In this document: positions 44,193-52,350 of the stretch, piece by piece
Position numbering within the stretch: the stretch's first letter is position 1
Layout of the letters: every line of letters begins with the position of its first letter
Source: an uncultured Muribaculaceae bacterium
GTDB taxonomy: Bacteria > Bacteroidota > Bacteroidia > Bacteroidales > Muribaculaceae
Assembly: GCA_947179295.1 (NCBI GenBank)
Contig: CAMXAZ010000002.1
Coordinates: 1 to 64,000, forward strand
Length of the DNA: 64,000 nt
Direction: 5' to 3'
Position numbers and translations under genes: made by a program
Notes under the pieces: generated by a model
What the model was told of the DNA's origin: nothing
The model's input: only the letters and a program-made list of their open reading frames with translations
The model's database searches: none

Positions 44193-44702
44193 ATGAAGAA
44201 GACTGCAATATTAGTAACGGCTGCGATAGGAATCGTTGCCTCCTTAGGCTCATGCTCAAAAAAAATCACCACTCCGGTGGCTTCATCCGCGGCCTATTCC
44301 TCTTTCGAGACCCAGTGTCTCGGCGTTGAACACGACGGTTCTCAGACCCTTCGGGCTTGGGGCAAAGGCACTTCCAAGGGCGATGCCATAGAGCAGGCCA
44401 AGAAAAATGCCGTCTATGATGTGCTTTTCAAAGGCATCAAAGGCACCGGCGAGTGCAATCAGACTCCGCTTGTTCCGGAAGTGAATGCCCGCGAGCGTTA
44501 TTCGGAATATTTCAATCCGTTTTTCAGCGATGGCGGAGAATACCGCAAGTTTGTCAAAGAGGAAAAAGGCGGTGAGGCCAGCAGGCTTCAGGCCAAGGGA
44601 AAATCAATTTCAAACTATGGCGTGATTGTGACTGTAGACCGTGAAGGCCTGCGCCGACAACTTGAAAAAGACGGAGTGCTCAAGGAAGGAACCCGTCATT
44701 GA
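44193..44702 (+). CDS. LPP20-like lipoprotein, paralogue of the protein at 43089
   Basis: A 169-residue lipoprotein with lipobox GSC (Cys about residue 21, MKKTAILVTAAIGIVASLGSC). The body has LRAWGKGTSKGDAIEQAKKNAVYDVLFKGIKG, the helix-with-spaced-Ala pattern of LPP20 or FlgT N-terminal proteins, then EYFNPFFSDGGEYRKFV, and ends in GLRRQLEKDGVLK. It resembles the non-lipidated protein at 43089. It is 21 bp after the barrel gene and is the last gene before the foldback element, so transcription into the genes at 45091-48580 may be blocked or supported by that element. Confidence 0.7.
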   Translation: MKKTAILVTAAIGIVASLGSCSKKITTPVASSAAYSSFETQCLGVEHDGSQTLRAWGKGTSKGDAIEQAKKNAVYDVLFKGIKGTGECNQTPLVPEVNARERYSEYFNPFFSDGGEYRKFVKEEKGGEASRLQAKGKSISNYGVIVTVDREGLRRQLEKDGVLKEGTRH

Positions 44703-44709
44703 GAAATTT

Positions 44710-45031
44710 AGAGGGTGTTTCATAACAAGAGTTAAAATCTGAGTGGTGTATCTTTTAGATAAATTGTTGCAAGGGAGGAAGAAGCATAGCGAGCTATGCG
44801 ACTGACGAGCTTCAACAATTTAGCAAAAGAGACACCAAGGCTCAGGTAACTTAAAAATTTTTACAAATGGAATATACTATTTCCAAAAAGACAATACAAT
44901 CGCCTCCGAAAGCTTTGAGCGGCTATGGCTCTTCATCTCAGTCACATAGCTCGCTATGCTCCTTCAATTCAGAGCCATATCCATCTCAAATCTTTCGCTC
45001 AGATTTTAACTATTGTTATGAAACACCCTCT
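44710..45031. mobile_element. 322-bp MITE-like foldback element with 34-bp terminal inverted repeats
   Basis: The ends AGAGGGTGTTTCATAACA... (44710-44743) and its complement (44998-45031) match 33 of 34 positions. Inside, each half is itself a long imperfect hairpin: left GGTGTATCTTTTAGATAAATT with AATTTAGCAAAAGAGACACC, right AGCTTTGAGCGGCTATGGCTCT with AGAGCCATATCCATCTCAAATCT. Each carries in its loop a GCATAGCGAGCTATG-type sequence (44784-44799; 44945-44960). It encodes no protein. GAGGGTGTTTCATAA resembles the ends of some Bacteroidota insertion sequences, so a trans-mobilised element is likely. No clear target duplication was found (left flank AATTT, right flank TGTAAG). It accounts for most of the 44703-45090 gap. 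Confidence 0.8.
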
Positions 45032-45090
45032 TGTAAGAGCCTACAGCACACTATTTAACCTGATCAAAACAATATATAGAATACCATCTT

Positions 45091-46038
45091 ATGAAATTAT
45101 TTGCAAAAATACTGGCAGGCACCTGCATGGTTCTGTCAGCACAGACCCTCTTAGCCGCTCCTCCCAAACTGATGATTGTCCCTGACAAGACCTGGTGTAT
45201 CGAAAAAGGTTATGTCATCGAGACCGAACGCAATGGAAAAGTGCGTCAGCGCGAGGACTATGACAAGGCTCTTGTCGACCCTGATTTCAAAAATGTGCAG
45301 CTTGCCATCTCTCAGATCATGGCCGAGCGTAATTTTCCTGTTATCAGCGGAGAGTCGCAGTCTGAGGCTGACGATGAGGATGAAATGTTTGACGAAGCCT
45401 TCGAGGGAGCTGAAACCGGTTCCGGTGTGCAGACAAATGCCTATGATGAAATTCTCAAGCGTAACAAACCGGACATCACTCTTAAGATCGGCTGGAATAT
45501 AAACAATGCCGGTTCGATCTATTCGGCAGACTATCGCATCGAAGCCATTGACACCTATTCAAACAAGTCGGTAGCTCCTATCGCCGGTCAGACCGGCGAG
45601 ATGCGGCGCACAGTGCCTCTGAGCGTGGCTCTCAAGCAGACTGCTAAAAACAATATGGATGACTTCTGCCAGAAATTGCAAACTTATTTTGATGATATCC
45701 ATGCAAACGGCCGTGAGATCCGCCTTGATGTTCGCATTATCGACAACGGTTCGGGCACTACCATGAACCAGGAATTCGAAGGTCAGGAGCTCTCGGAGAT
45801 CATCTATAACTGGGTGAGCGACAACACTGTCAACCATCAGTTCAGCCAGCGCTCCGGCGGTCGCAACATGGCCCGCTACGATCAGGTGAGAATCCCTCTC
45901 AATGGCTCCGACGGTCGTCCGCAGGATGCGTCTCGCTGGGTCAAAGGTCTTCAGGCCAAGCTGAAATCACTTGGCCTCGTGGCTGAAAACGCATCGACAG
46001 GCCTTGGCGCCGCCCGTATCTATATCGGAGAGAAATAA
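45091..46038 (+). CDS. DUF6175-like secreted protein
   Basis: A 315-residue exported protein (signal peptide MKLFAKILAGTCMVLSAQTLLAA). It resembles the Bacteroidota DUF6175 family: LMIVPDKTWCIEKGYV at the start, the NVQLAISQIMAERNFPV helix, a middle acidic loop (EADDEDEMFDEAFEGAE), KRNKPDITLKIGWNINNAG, IEAIDTYSNKSVAPIAGQTG, the DDFCQKLQTYFDDIHANGREIRLDVRI block, and C-terminal VRIPLNGSDGRPQDASRWVKGLQ. The family has no known function to me; the fold may relate to TolB/CsgG-type N-domains. It begins 59 bp after the foldback element. No TAnnTTTG promoter is seen between, so its promoter may lie in the element or the G8 promoter far upstream. Confidence 0.75.
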   Translation: MKLFAKILAGTCMVLSAQTLLAAPPKLMIVPDKTWCIEKGYVIETERNGKVRQREDYDKALVDPDFKNVQLAISQIMAERNFPVISGESQSEADDEDEMFDEAFEGAETGSGVQTNAYDEILKRNKPDITLKIGWNINNAGSIYSADYRIEAIDTYSNKSVAPIAGQTGEMRRTVPLSVALKQTAKNNMDDFCQKLQTYFDDIHANGREIRLDVRIIDNGSGTTMNQEFEGQELSEIIYNWVSDNTVNHQFSQRSGGRNMARYDQVRIPLNGSDGRPQDASRWVKGLQAKLKSLGLVAENASTGLGAARIYIGEK

Positions 46039-46077
46039 CAAGCGTGTAAAATAAAGAACCCTAACTTAAACAAAAAT

Positions 46078-47016
46078 ATGAAACTCAGACAGATATTGCT
46101 TGGCGCGGCCATAGCAGCAATGCCGGTGGCAGCAGCGGCAGCCGATTGCGAGATCGGTATGGGCATCGCGCCCATAATGGAAGGTGACCAGGTGCCGGCG
46201 GCTGTGGCCCGTCAGCTTGAAGCCAAGCTGAAAACGGTGCTGACCCATGTAGGCGTTGCGGCAGGTGACTATGACTGCCAGTTCTTTCTGACCGGACGCT
46301 TCGACGAGGCTTTCAGCCAGGAAGCCGGCGGAGTGGGCGGACGTGTGCTTGTGAAGACCAATCTTCAGCTTGCCATCTGCGACGGTGAAAACAGAAAGGT
46401 GTTTGCCACCGCCACATTCCCGCTCAAAGGCGTAGGAGCCTCTGACCAGCAGGCGCTCACTCGCGCTCTCGGAAGCCTCAATGCCCGGAATCCGTCATTT
46501 ATCAACTTCGTGGAAGACGGCAAGGCCAAGATAGTGGACTATTTCGACAAAAACTATCCCACCTACATAGCCAAGGCTCAGAAGGCCCTGAAAGCCCGCG
46601 ACTATGACGAGGCTCTCTACTGGTCAACTATGATCCCGGAATGCTGTGCCGGCTATGCGCAGGCCTCCGAACTGGCCGGAAGTATCTATCAGGACAAGAT
46701 CGACTATGACGGCGCCATGCTCCTCGCTCAGGCCGAAGGCGAATGGGCTTCAGATCCATCGGCTGAAGGCGGACGCGCGGCCTACGGATATCTAAGCCAG
46801 ATTGATCCCTCGGCTTCATGCTATGCCCAGGCCAAGGCTCTCGGAAAGAAGATAAGCGCATCGGTCAAGGAAGACTATGATTTCGAGACCAAGGAAAAAT
46901 ATCGCAATGCAGTCGAACTTGAAAAGCAGCGCATCGACGCTGCCCGCCAGGCGGCTGTAGCCTGGGCTCAGAACCAGCCCAAGGAAGTGGTCAAAAACAA
47001 CTGGATTGTGTGGTGA
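46078..47016 (+). CDS. Secreted protein of unknown function with TPR-like middle
   Basis: A 312-residue exported protein (signal peptide MKLRQILLGAAIAAMPVAAAAA). The N-terminal part, GMGIAPIMEGDQVPAAVARQLEAKLKTVLTHVGV, has the strand-helix pattern seen in CsgG or FlgT middle domains, and FFLTGRFDEAF, LVKTNLQLAICDG and VFATATFPLKG look like their following strands. This is only a pattern match. The middle (about 165-260) contains helical repeats (KAQKALKARDYDEALYWSTMIPECC, AYGYLSQIDPSASCYAQAKALG) of TPR kind. The C-terminal helix is charged and ends NNWIVW. It sits 39 bp downstream of the DUF6175-like gene in the same run. Confidence 0.65.
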   Translation: MKLRQILLGAAIAAMPVAAAAADCEIGMGIAPIMEGDQVPAAVARQLEAKLKTVLTHVGVAAGDYDCQFFLTGRFDEAFSQEAGGVGGRVLVKTNLQLAICDGENRKVFATATFPLKGVGASDQQALTRALGSLNARNPSFINFVEDGKAKIVDYFDKNYPTYIAKAQKALKARDYDEALYWSTMIPECCAGYAQASELAGSIYQDKIDYDGAMLLAQAEGEWASDPSAEGGRAAYGYLSQIDPSASCYAQAKALGKKISASVKEDYDFETKEKYRNAVELEKQRIDAARQAAVAWAQNQPKEVVKNNWIVW

Positions 47017-47089
47017 CCCGTTTCCGGATGATTTAAAACACACTCTTGATCAGAAATACAATACACAACATATAACCCCAAAAAAACAG

Positions 47090-48580
47090 ATGAAAATCAA
47101 CAAACTTATCTTGGCAAGTTGCTTTGTGACTATGTTGGGAACACACGGTATCATGAAAGGCGAAGACGTGAAATTCATGCGCAGTTCGATCTACACGGTA
47201 CTCGTTAATTCCAATGACCAGAACCAGCGTCTCGACAGAGAGGCTATCGAAACCGACTCGGCCGGCTATGCACTGACTCTTCAGGAATCAGGTCTTTCGA
47301 GCCTCGGCGGAGTGCCTCAGATGGTGTTCCCTTCGATCGCTATTCCCGAACAGTTCAATGACCACAATCTCCAGTGGCGTATCATCGACTTTGATGCGCT
47401 GACTGCCGATATGACCGATGAAGATGCCAAGGCCGCCCGCCCCAAAAGCGGCGGTGCAGGCAAGTTCATGAAAGGCCTCGGCGGATCTCTGCTTGCAGGT
47501 GCTTCCGGAAAGCAGGAATCTTCGCTTGTCAGAGTGGAAAAGGTGGATGACTATATGCACGCGGCTGTCAACAAGTTCCTTGCCGACAACAAGGTGGCAG
47601 ACTACATGGTGGCCAAGTGGTATGGCTATAATCCTGAAGGCAAACCCCAGTTCAACACCGGACTCATTCAGGAGCGCGGACTGGAGAACGCTTCTGCCGC
47701 AGAGCTGTCAAAGGCAAATGCCAATGCCGAATTCAAGGCAATGCTTTCTTCACAGGGCTTCGAACTGCTCAACAACACCTTTGTCGTGGCAACCAACCTG
47801 CGTTTCCGCAACAACAAGGCTGTAGCCCAGGAAATCTCTGACATGGTGGGCGGCGTTGCTGCTGTGGCCGCACAGAATGCCGGCGCTCTCGGCAGCCTCG
47901 CGGCTTTCGGTGCCAAGAAAGGAACCGAAGCTGCCATCAACGGTCTCATGAAGGATATGTATTCCGTGACCGCCGTCACCAACCTTTATAAGCTCGACTG
48001 GAACGATGATATCGACATGGCTCTGAGCGACAAGGTGCTTTACAACGAAAACGCTACCCTTCAGGATCTTCTTGACGCCGGTCTCTGCAAGCTCTCATAT
48101 GTCGGACAGACCAAGGCCCGTTCAGGCGTGAAGAAAGACAAGACCAAGACTCTCGACCAGCTCGCCGCTTCGGCAACCGCCCGTGCGATCGACATGGCTC
48201 TTGCCAAACTGCAGGTTGAGAACGAGGTGTTCCGCACCACAGTGCCCGTTTCAAAATCGGCTGACGGTTTCCTCTATGCCAAGATCGGATCGAAGGAAGG
48301 CGTGAACGAAGGTGACGAATATGAAGTGCTCGAACAGCAGCTCGACGAGAAGACCAACAAGATGGTCTACAAGAAAGTGGCTTCTGCAAAGGTAGAGAAA
48401 GGCGGTGTGTGGTTCAACACCACCGGCGCCGATGAAATCATAGCCAACGCTGAAGGTGCCGAAGCTGAGGCCATGAAGGCTGCTCAGGAACTGGGCTATA
48501 CCAAGCTGAAAGTAGGCAAGAAAAACGATTTCTCAGGCTACTACCTCCGCCTGTCAAAGAAAAAAGGCAAAATCGAATAA
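47090..48580 (+). CDS. Large secreted protein of unknown function, last of the cluster
   Basis: A 496-residue protein with an N-terminal hydrophobic segment (MKINKLILASCFVTMLGTHG). I know no family for it. A helical middle has many Ala and Asn (ENASAAELSKANANAEFKAML), and a glycine/alanine-rich helix AAVAAQNAGALGSLAAFGAKKG looks membrane-interacting (about residues 255-285). The C-terminal block LYAKIGSKEGVNEGDEYEVLEQ (about 394-415) followed by KVASAKVEKGGVWFNTTGADE has the pattern of the FlgT C-terminal or SH3-like domains of CsgG-type proteins. ATG 47090 is chosen; a frame from 47006 overlaps the previous gene without a signal peptide. A terminator follows at 48676. Confidence 0.65.
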   Translation: MKINKLILASCFVTMLGTHGIMKGEDVKFMRSSIYTVLVNSNDQNQRLDREAIETDSAGYALTLQESGLSSLGGVPQMVFPSIAIPEQFNDHNLQWRIIDFDALTADMTDEDAKAARPKSGGAGKFMKGLGGSLLAGASGKQESSLVRVEKVDDYMHAAVNKFLADNKVADYMVAKWYGYNPEGKPQFNTGLIQERGLENASAAELSKANANAEFKAMLSSQGFELLNNTFVVATNLRFRNNKAVAQEISDMVGGVAAVAAQNAGALGSLAAFGAKKGTEAAINGLMKDMYSVTAVTNLYKLDWNDDIDMALSDKVLYNENATLQDLLDAGLCKLSYVGQTKARSGVKKDKTKTLDQLAASATARAIDMALAKLQVENEVFRTTVPVSKSADGFLYAKIGSKEGVNEGDEYEVLEQQLDEKTNKMVYKKVASAKVEKGGVWFNTTGADEIIANAEGAEAEAMKAAQELGYTKLKVGKKNDFSGYYLRLSKKKGKIE

Positions 48581-48675
48581 AGAATCCAGATTTTATTGAC
48601 AAATCTCTGTATGCATGTGACAGAAGATGTGATTTTGTAACAAATCTTGAAATACACACAAAAAACATGCCTCTG

Positions 48676-48714
48676 GAAGCCGTTGCGGATAGTCTGCGAC
48701 GGCTTCTTCTGTTT
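48676..48714 (+). terminator. Terminator after the secreted cluster
   Basis: GAAGCCGT-T-GC (48676-48686) pairs with GC-G-ACGGCTTC (48696-48706), followed by TTCTGTTT. Other than this and the promoter at 48830, I see nothing in the gap 48581-48927. Confidence 0.65.
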
Positions 48715-48829
48715 ACTGGCCCTCCGGCTTTTATCGCCGGGCAGTCTGCGGCCTGTAGCAGTTATGGTCTTCTGAACTCAGAACCAATGATTTTTGAGCA
48801 CTGAACGTTACAATGTCAAGGCTAATCAT

Positions 48830-48837
48830 TATCTTTG
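48830..48837 (+). promoter_or_regulatory. -7 box before the lipoprotein/ABC operon
   Basis: TATCTTTG, 91 bp before ATG 48928. No good -33 TTTG at 19-21 bp. Confidence 0.5.
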
Positions 48838-48887
48838 TGCTTGGAAAATCTTTCCGTCATTTTGAAAAATTGTATAACATACCATAA

Positions 48888-48910
48888 GGGGACGTATTTA
48901 TATAGTCCCC
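48888..48910 (+). other. Leader hairpin upstream of the lipoprotein/ABC operon
   Basis: GGGGAC (48888-48893) and GTCCCC (48905-48910) form a 6-bp GC stem with an AT loop in the presumed 5' untranslated region, 17 bp before the start codon. It could affect translation or mRNA stability; no riboswitch class is recognised. Confidence 0.4.
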
Positions 48911-48927
48911 CTGATAAACAATCTGTT

Positions 48928-50349
48928 ATGAATATGAAAATTTTTAGAGCGGCTGCTCTGAGATCGTTATTGATGCCTTTGATGGCTGTGGTTATTCTTG
49001 GGGTCGCGGTGGCGTCGTGTTCGAAAGACGAGGCTCTGTTTGACGCGATTCCGGCTGAGGTCGACAATGCAGGGCTCGTGCGCCTGAAAAGTGTGCTCAG
49101 CCAGGCCGGATTCAAATTCGGGCCTGATGGAGTCAGTGCCGACGGCCCGGCGGCTCCGGAGGGACGCTTCCGCGAACTTGTAGACCTTGCCGATGTCATG
49201 GACCGCTCCGGGGTCTGCGATATCGACCGCATGGCCTGGGCAAGGGATCGTGAAGGAGTCATCTATGTGACGGCTCTGGTCAGCGACTGCGACAAATTTG
49301 CCGAGGCTACTTCCGGAGAGATCGGATGGGCTGAGGCTAAAGGCGGTTTCCGACAGGGTCAGTGGGGCGGTTTTACGGCTCTCACAGGCGACGGTCGCTT
49401 CTGGCTGACCGATGCAAAAGATGCCGTGAAGGCTGTCAGAGAGCTTCAGAAAAAAGCGGAGAAGTCTCCGCTGACGGGTCTTTCCGGTATCTGCGATATG
49501 CTTGAAGGCCGGGGGCTGCTCAATATGGCTCTCAGCCGTGGCGCCGCTGCAAAGGGCGGCAAGAAGAGTGATGGCGCTCAGACGGCTCAGGAAAGTCTCT
49601 GGGCTACTCTCAGCTGCGATGTCAAGGACAATAAGCTCGTGGCCGAAAGTGTGGTGATGCAGGCCGACGGAACCACCGTGGCCGCTGACGGGCTCCAGCC
49701 CGTCAACCCGGCTGTGCTCTCCTACATTCCAGCCTCGTTCAACTTCGCTTTTGCCGTAGGGCTGACACCGGATTTCGACTGGAGTGTGCTGACTCAGGCT
49801 GTCAGCGCCTTCGGAGACTTCCAGGCCCGCGGCATGATGGCTGTGGCCACTCCCTATCTGCAGTCGGTCAACGGCACTGTGATGCTTGCCGCCGGTCCGG
49901 CCAATGATCAGGCCTACAGTGAGATCGATCCCGGCAACTGGCACTTCATACTGATGGCCCACATGCCTCAGCAGAAGATCAACGAGATCATGAACATGGT
50001 GCGCACATCAATGTTTGTGGCCGGAATGAGCCCGCGCATGACCGACGACGGCCTTTTGATCGTGCCGCAATACGGCATGAACCTCTATCTCGGCAATGTC
50101 GACGGCTATTTCGCCGTGAGCAACATGCCTTTTGACAATACACGTCAGAACAGTCTCGCGCCGCTCTTCTCCGGCAAGGACGGGGCCGTGACGCTTGAGC
50201 TGCCCTCGCTGCGCAGCCTCAGTCCGGCGGCTCCCGCTTTCGGTTTCAGACTTACAGGCCAGACCGGTCAGGGCAGCACCACGGCCGAACTGGCTCTCAC
50301 CGGAACAGCGCAGCCAATCCTCCAGGCCATACTTACAGCATTGCTATGA
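48928..50349 (+). CDS. DUF4836-like lipoprotein of an ABC operon
   Basis: A 473-residue lipoprotein with a long hydrophobic signal ending VAVASC (Cys about residue 26 from ATG 48928; ATG 48934 is a second possible start). The N-terminal LFDAIPAEVDNAGLVRLKSVLSQAGF and the repeated two-half layout, each a sheet with an aromatic LTGDGRFWLTDA or VDGYFAVSNMPF strand, resemble DUF4836-type Bacteroidota lipoproteins that contain two copies of a roadblock-like or sandwich fold. Function is unknown. Its stop overlaps the ABC ATPase start (ATGA at 50346-50349), so it is translationally coupled and is probably the periplasmic or outer-membrane partner of the ABC complex. Confidence 0.65.
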   Translation: MNMKIFRAAALRSLLMPLMAVVILGVAVASCSKDEALFDAIPAEVDNAGLVRLKSVLSQAGFKFGPDGVSADGPAAPEGRFRELVDLADVMDRSGVCDIDRMAWARDREGVIYVTALVSDCDKFAEATSGEIGWAEAKGGFRQGQWGGFTALTGDGRFWLTDAKDAVKAVRELQKKAEKSPLTGLSGICDMLEGRGLLNMALSRGAAAKGGKKSDGAQTAQESLWATLSCDVKDNKLVAESVVMQADGTTVAADGLQPVNPAVLSYIPASFNFAFAVGLTPDFDWSVLTQAVSAFGDFQARGMMAVATPYLQSVNGTVMLAAGPANDQAYSEIDPGNWHFILMAHMPQQKINEIMNMVRTSMFVAGMSPRMTDDGLLIVPQYGMNLYLGNVDGYFAVSNMPFDNTRQNSLAPLFSGKDGAVTLELPSLRSLSPAAPAFGFRLTGQTGQGSTTAELALTGTAQPILQAILTALL

Positions 50350-51008
50350 TAGAGAACATTGAGTTGAAGAGAGTGCTGCCGCAGGTGTTCCGCGGCAGCG
50401 AGAAAGAGGCTCCGGTCAAGGATTCGGAACTCTGGCTCAGAGAGTGTGTGGTTTTCAGCCGCGGGAGCAACTATATCATCGAGGCCGAGAGCGGCACGGG
50501 CAAATCGTCGCTCTGCGCCTTCATCTACGGAAGCCGCCGCGACTATGACGGACAGATTCTCTTCGACGGGCAGGATGCGGCAGCCCTGAGCATCGACCGC
50601 TGGTGTGAGCTGCGGCGCCGCTCTCTGGCCTATCTGCCCCAGGAGATGCGCCTGTTCCCTGAACTGACCGTGATGGAAAACGTGATGATCAAAAACCGTC
50701 TGACCGATTTCCGCAGCGGTGACGAGATACGCCGTCTGCTTTCGCGCCTTGAGATCGAGGGCAAGGCCGACGAAAGAGCCGGGCGCCTTTCGGTAGGGCA
50801 GCAGCAGCGTGTGGCCATCATCCGCGCCCTCTGTCAGCCGTTCGATTTCCTTCTTATCGACGAGCCGGTGAGCCATCTCGATGCCCGCAACAACCAGGCC
50901 GTGGCCTCTCTCATAGCCGAGGAAGCCGGCAGGCAGGGTGCGGCTGTGATCGCCACCTCGGTAGGCAACAAGATCCGCCTCGAAGAGTTTGAGCTGATGA
51001 GGCTCTGA
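50346..51008 (+). CDS. ABC transporter ATP-binding protein (LolD/MacB-like)
   Basis: A 220-residue ATPase of the lipoprotein-release/MacB-FtsE group. Walker A is AESGTGKSSL (about residues 46-55), Q-loop YLPQEMRLFPELTVMENV, signature LSVGQQQRVAI (about 155), Walker B FDFLLIDEPVSHLD. The H-loop position reads VIATSVGN rather than the usual TH, so the switch His is missing or replaced by Ser, an unusual change that may weaken ATP turnover. It partners the FtsX-like permease encoded 87 bp downstream (51096). The upstream overlap suggests equimolar production with the lipoprotein. Confidence 0.85.
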   Translation: MIENIELKRVLPQVFRGSEKEAPVKDSELWLRECVVFSRGSNYIIEAESGTGKSSLCAFIYGSRRDYDGQILFDGQDAAALSIDRWCELRRRSLAYLPQEMRLFPELTVMENVMIKNRLTDFRSGDEIRRLLSRLEIEGKADERAGRLSVGQQQRVAIIRALCQPFDFLLIDEPVSHLDARNNQAVASLIAEEAGRQGAAVIATSVGNKIRLEEFELMRL

Positions 51009-51095
51009 CATGCAATCTTTTAGAAGCTGTTTTTAAACAACCTCTTAATCTGTCTGGCGGCTTTGCCCCTGCCCGGACAAATACCATCTCTGAAA

Positions 51096-52307
51096 ATGTC
51101 AAACAATACAGTCTGGCGCCTCCTGCGCCACAATATAAGCGCCGGTCAGATAGCCGGCTATGCGCTGGCCAGTTTCGTGGGCCTCGCCATAGTGCTTACC
51201 GCCATCCAGTTTTATCGTGATGTCAGCTCGGTCTGGAATGACGATGACTCGTTCATCTCCAAAGACTATCTGATACTCTCCAAGCGGGTGGAGGGAGTCA
51301 GTGGTCTTTTCGTCCGGTCATCCGCCTCGGCGGGCGACACCCGTTTCAGCGAACAGGAGATCGCCGACATCGCCTCTCAGCCCTGGGCCCGCAAGGTTGG
51401 CCGCTTCAGTTCGGCATCGTTCAATGTCTATGCCAAAGTGGAGCTTGGCGGCAGCTCGATGGGGTCGGCGCTCTTTCTGGAATCCATTCCTGACGAATTT
51501 TTCGATGTCACCCCCAAAGACTGGACCTATGAGCCGGGCCGTTCGTCATATGTGCCCGTGATTCTTTCCAAAGACTATCTCTCGCTCTATAATTTCGGCT
51601 TTGCCACCTCGCGCGGTATGCCCCAGGTGTCAGAAGAAGTGATCGGCATGGTGCCTTTGAAACTCTCGCTCAGCGGCAACGGCCGTCAGGAGTGGGCCGA
51701 TGCGCGCATAGTAGGATTCTCCTCGCGTCTCAACACCATAGCCGTGCCTGAGGAGTTCATGCAGTGGGCCAATAAAGAATTTTCCGAGACTCCGGCCGAA
51801 GCGCCGTCGCGTCTGATCGTGATGCTTGACCGCCCCGGCGATCCGCAGGTGGAAAGCTACCTTGAGGAACACGGCTATGAAACGGCCGGCGACCGTGCCG
51901 ACAACGGCAAGGCTGCATTTTTCCTCTCGGTTGTGACCACAGTGGTCATCGGCGTAGGGCTGATCATCAGCATCCTCGCCTTTTTCATCCTCATGCTCAG
52001 CATCTACCTCCTGCTACAGAAAAACCGCACCAAGATCCATGATCTCATGCAGCTCGGCTACTCTCCAGCCCAGGTGTCGCGCCACTACCACTTGATAGTC
52101 ATCGCCGTCAATGCCGGAGTGCTTTTAGCCGCCCTCGCAGTAATGCTTGCCGCATCCGCCTGGTGGGGCGCCCCGCTCCGCGCGCTTGGAAGCGAACCTG
52201 CATCGGCATGGCTCACGGTCGGCATCGGCATTGGCCTGATGCTCCTGATCACCCTCGGCAACCTCGCGGCCATCACCCGCACCATCCGCCGCAGCTTCTA
52301 CGCCTGA
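51096..52307 (+). CDS. FtsX/MacB-like ABC permease
   Basis: A 403-residue membrane protein with the layout of FtsX-type permeases: one N-terminal helix (about 25-45, YALASFVGLAIVLTAIQFY), a long extracytoplasmic domain (about 46-270), and three C-terminal helices (about 282-305, 332-356, 370-395, for example VVTTVVIGVGLIISILAFFILMLSIYLLL). This matches MacB/LolE/FtsX-type mechanotransmitters rather than transporters with six helices. ATG 51096 is preferred to an upstream TTG. It completes a lipoprotein-ATPase-permease set. Confidence 0.8.
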   Translation: MSNNTVWRLLRHNISAGQIAGYALASFVGLAIVLTAIQFYRDVSSVWNDDDSFISKDYLILSKRVEGVSGLFVRSSASAGDTRFSEQEIADIASQPWARKVGRFSSASFNVYAKVELGGSSMGSALFLESIPDEFFDVTPKDWTYEPGRSSYVPVILSKDYLSLYNFGFATSRGMPQVSEEVIGMVPLKLSLSGNGRQEWADARIVGFSSRLNTIAVPEEFMQWANKEFSETPAEAPSRLIVMLDRPGDPQVESYLEEHGYETAGDRADNGKAAFFLSVVTTVVIGVGLIISILAFFILMLSIYLLLQKNRTKIHDLMQLGYSPAQVSRHYHLIVIAVNAGVLLAALAVMLAASAWWGAPLRALGSEPASAWLTVGIGIGLMLLITLGNLAAITRTIRRSFYA

Positions 52308-52350
52308 CCCCGCCGCATCACAGTCCCGACAAGCTCCAAAAAATCCTGCA

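Noticed and set aside
44867..45058. Short open frames inside the foldback element (also 44925-45185)
   Set aside because: They follow the inverted-repeat sequence, have no homology that I recognise, and run into the DUF6175-like gene in another frame.
48967..49962. 331-codon open frame opposite the DUF4836-like gene
   Set aside because: Antisense shadow of a GC-rich gene; no signal peptide, domain or promoter.
51009..51095. Imperfect AGAAGCTGTTTTTAAACAACCTCTT palindrome resembling insertion-sequence ends
   Set aside because: Only about 25 bp, with no second end, no coding part and no target duplication; coincidence or a weak terminator is simpler.
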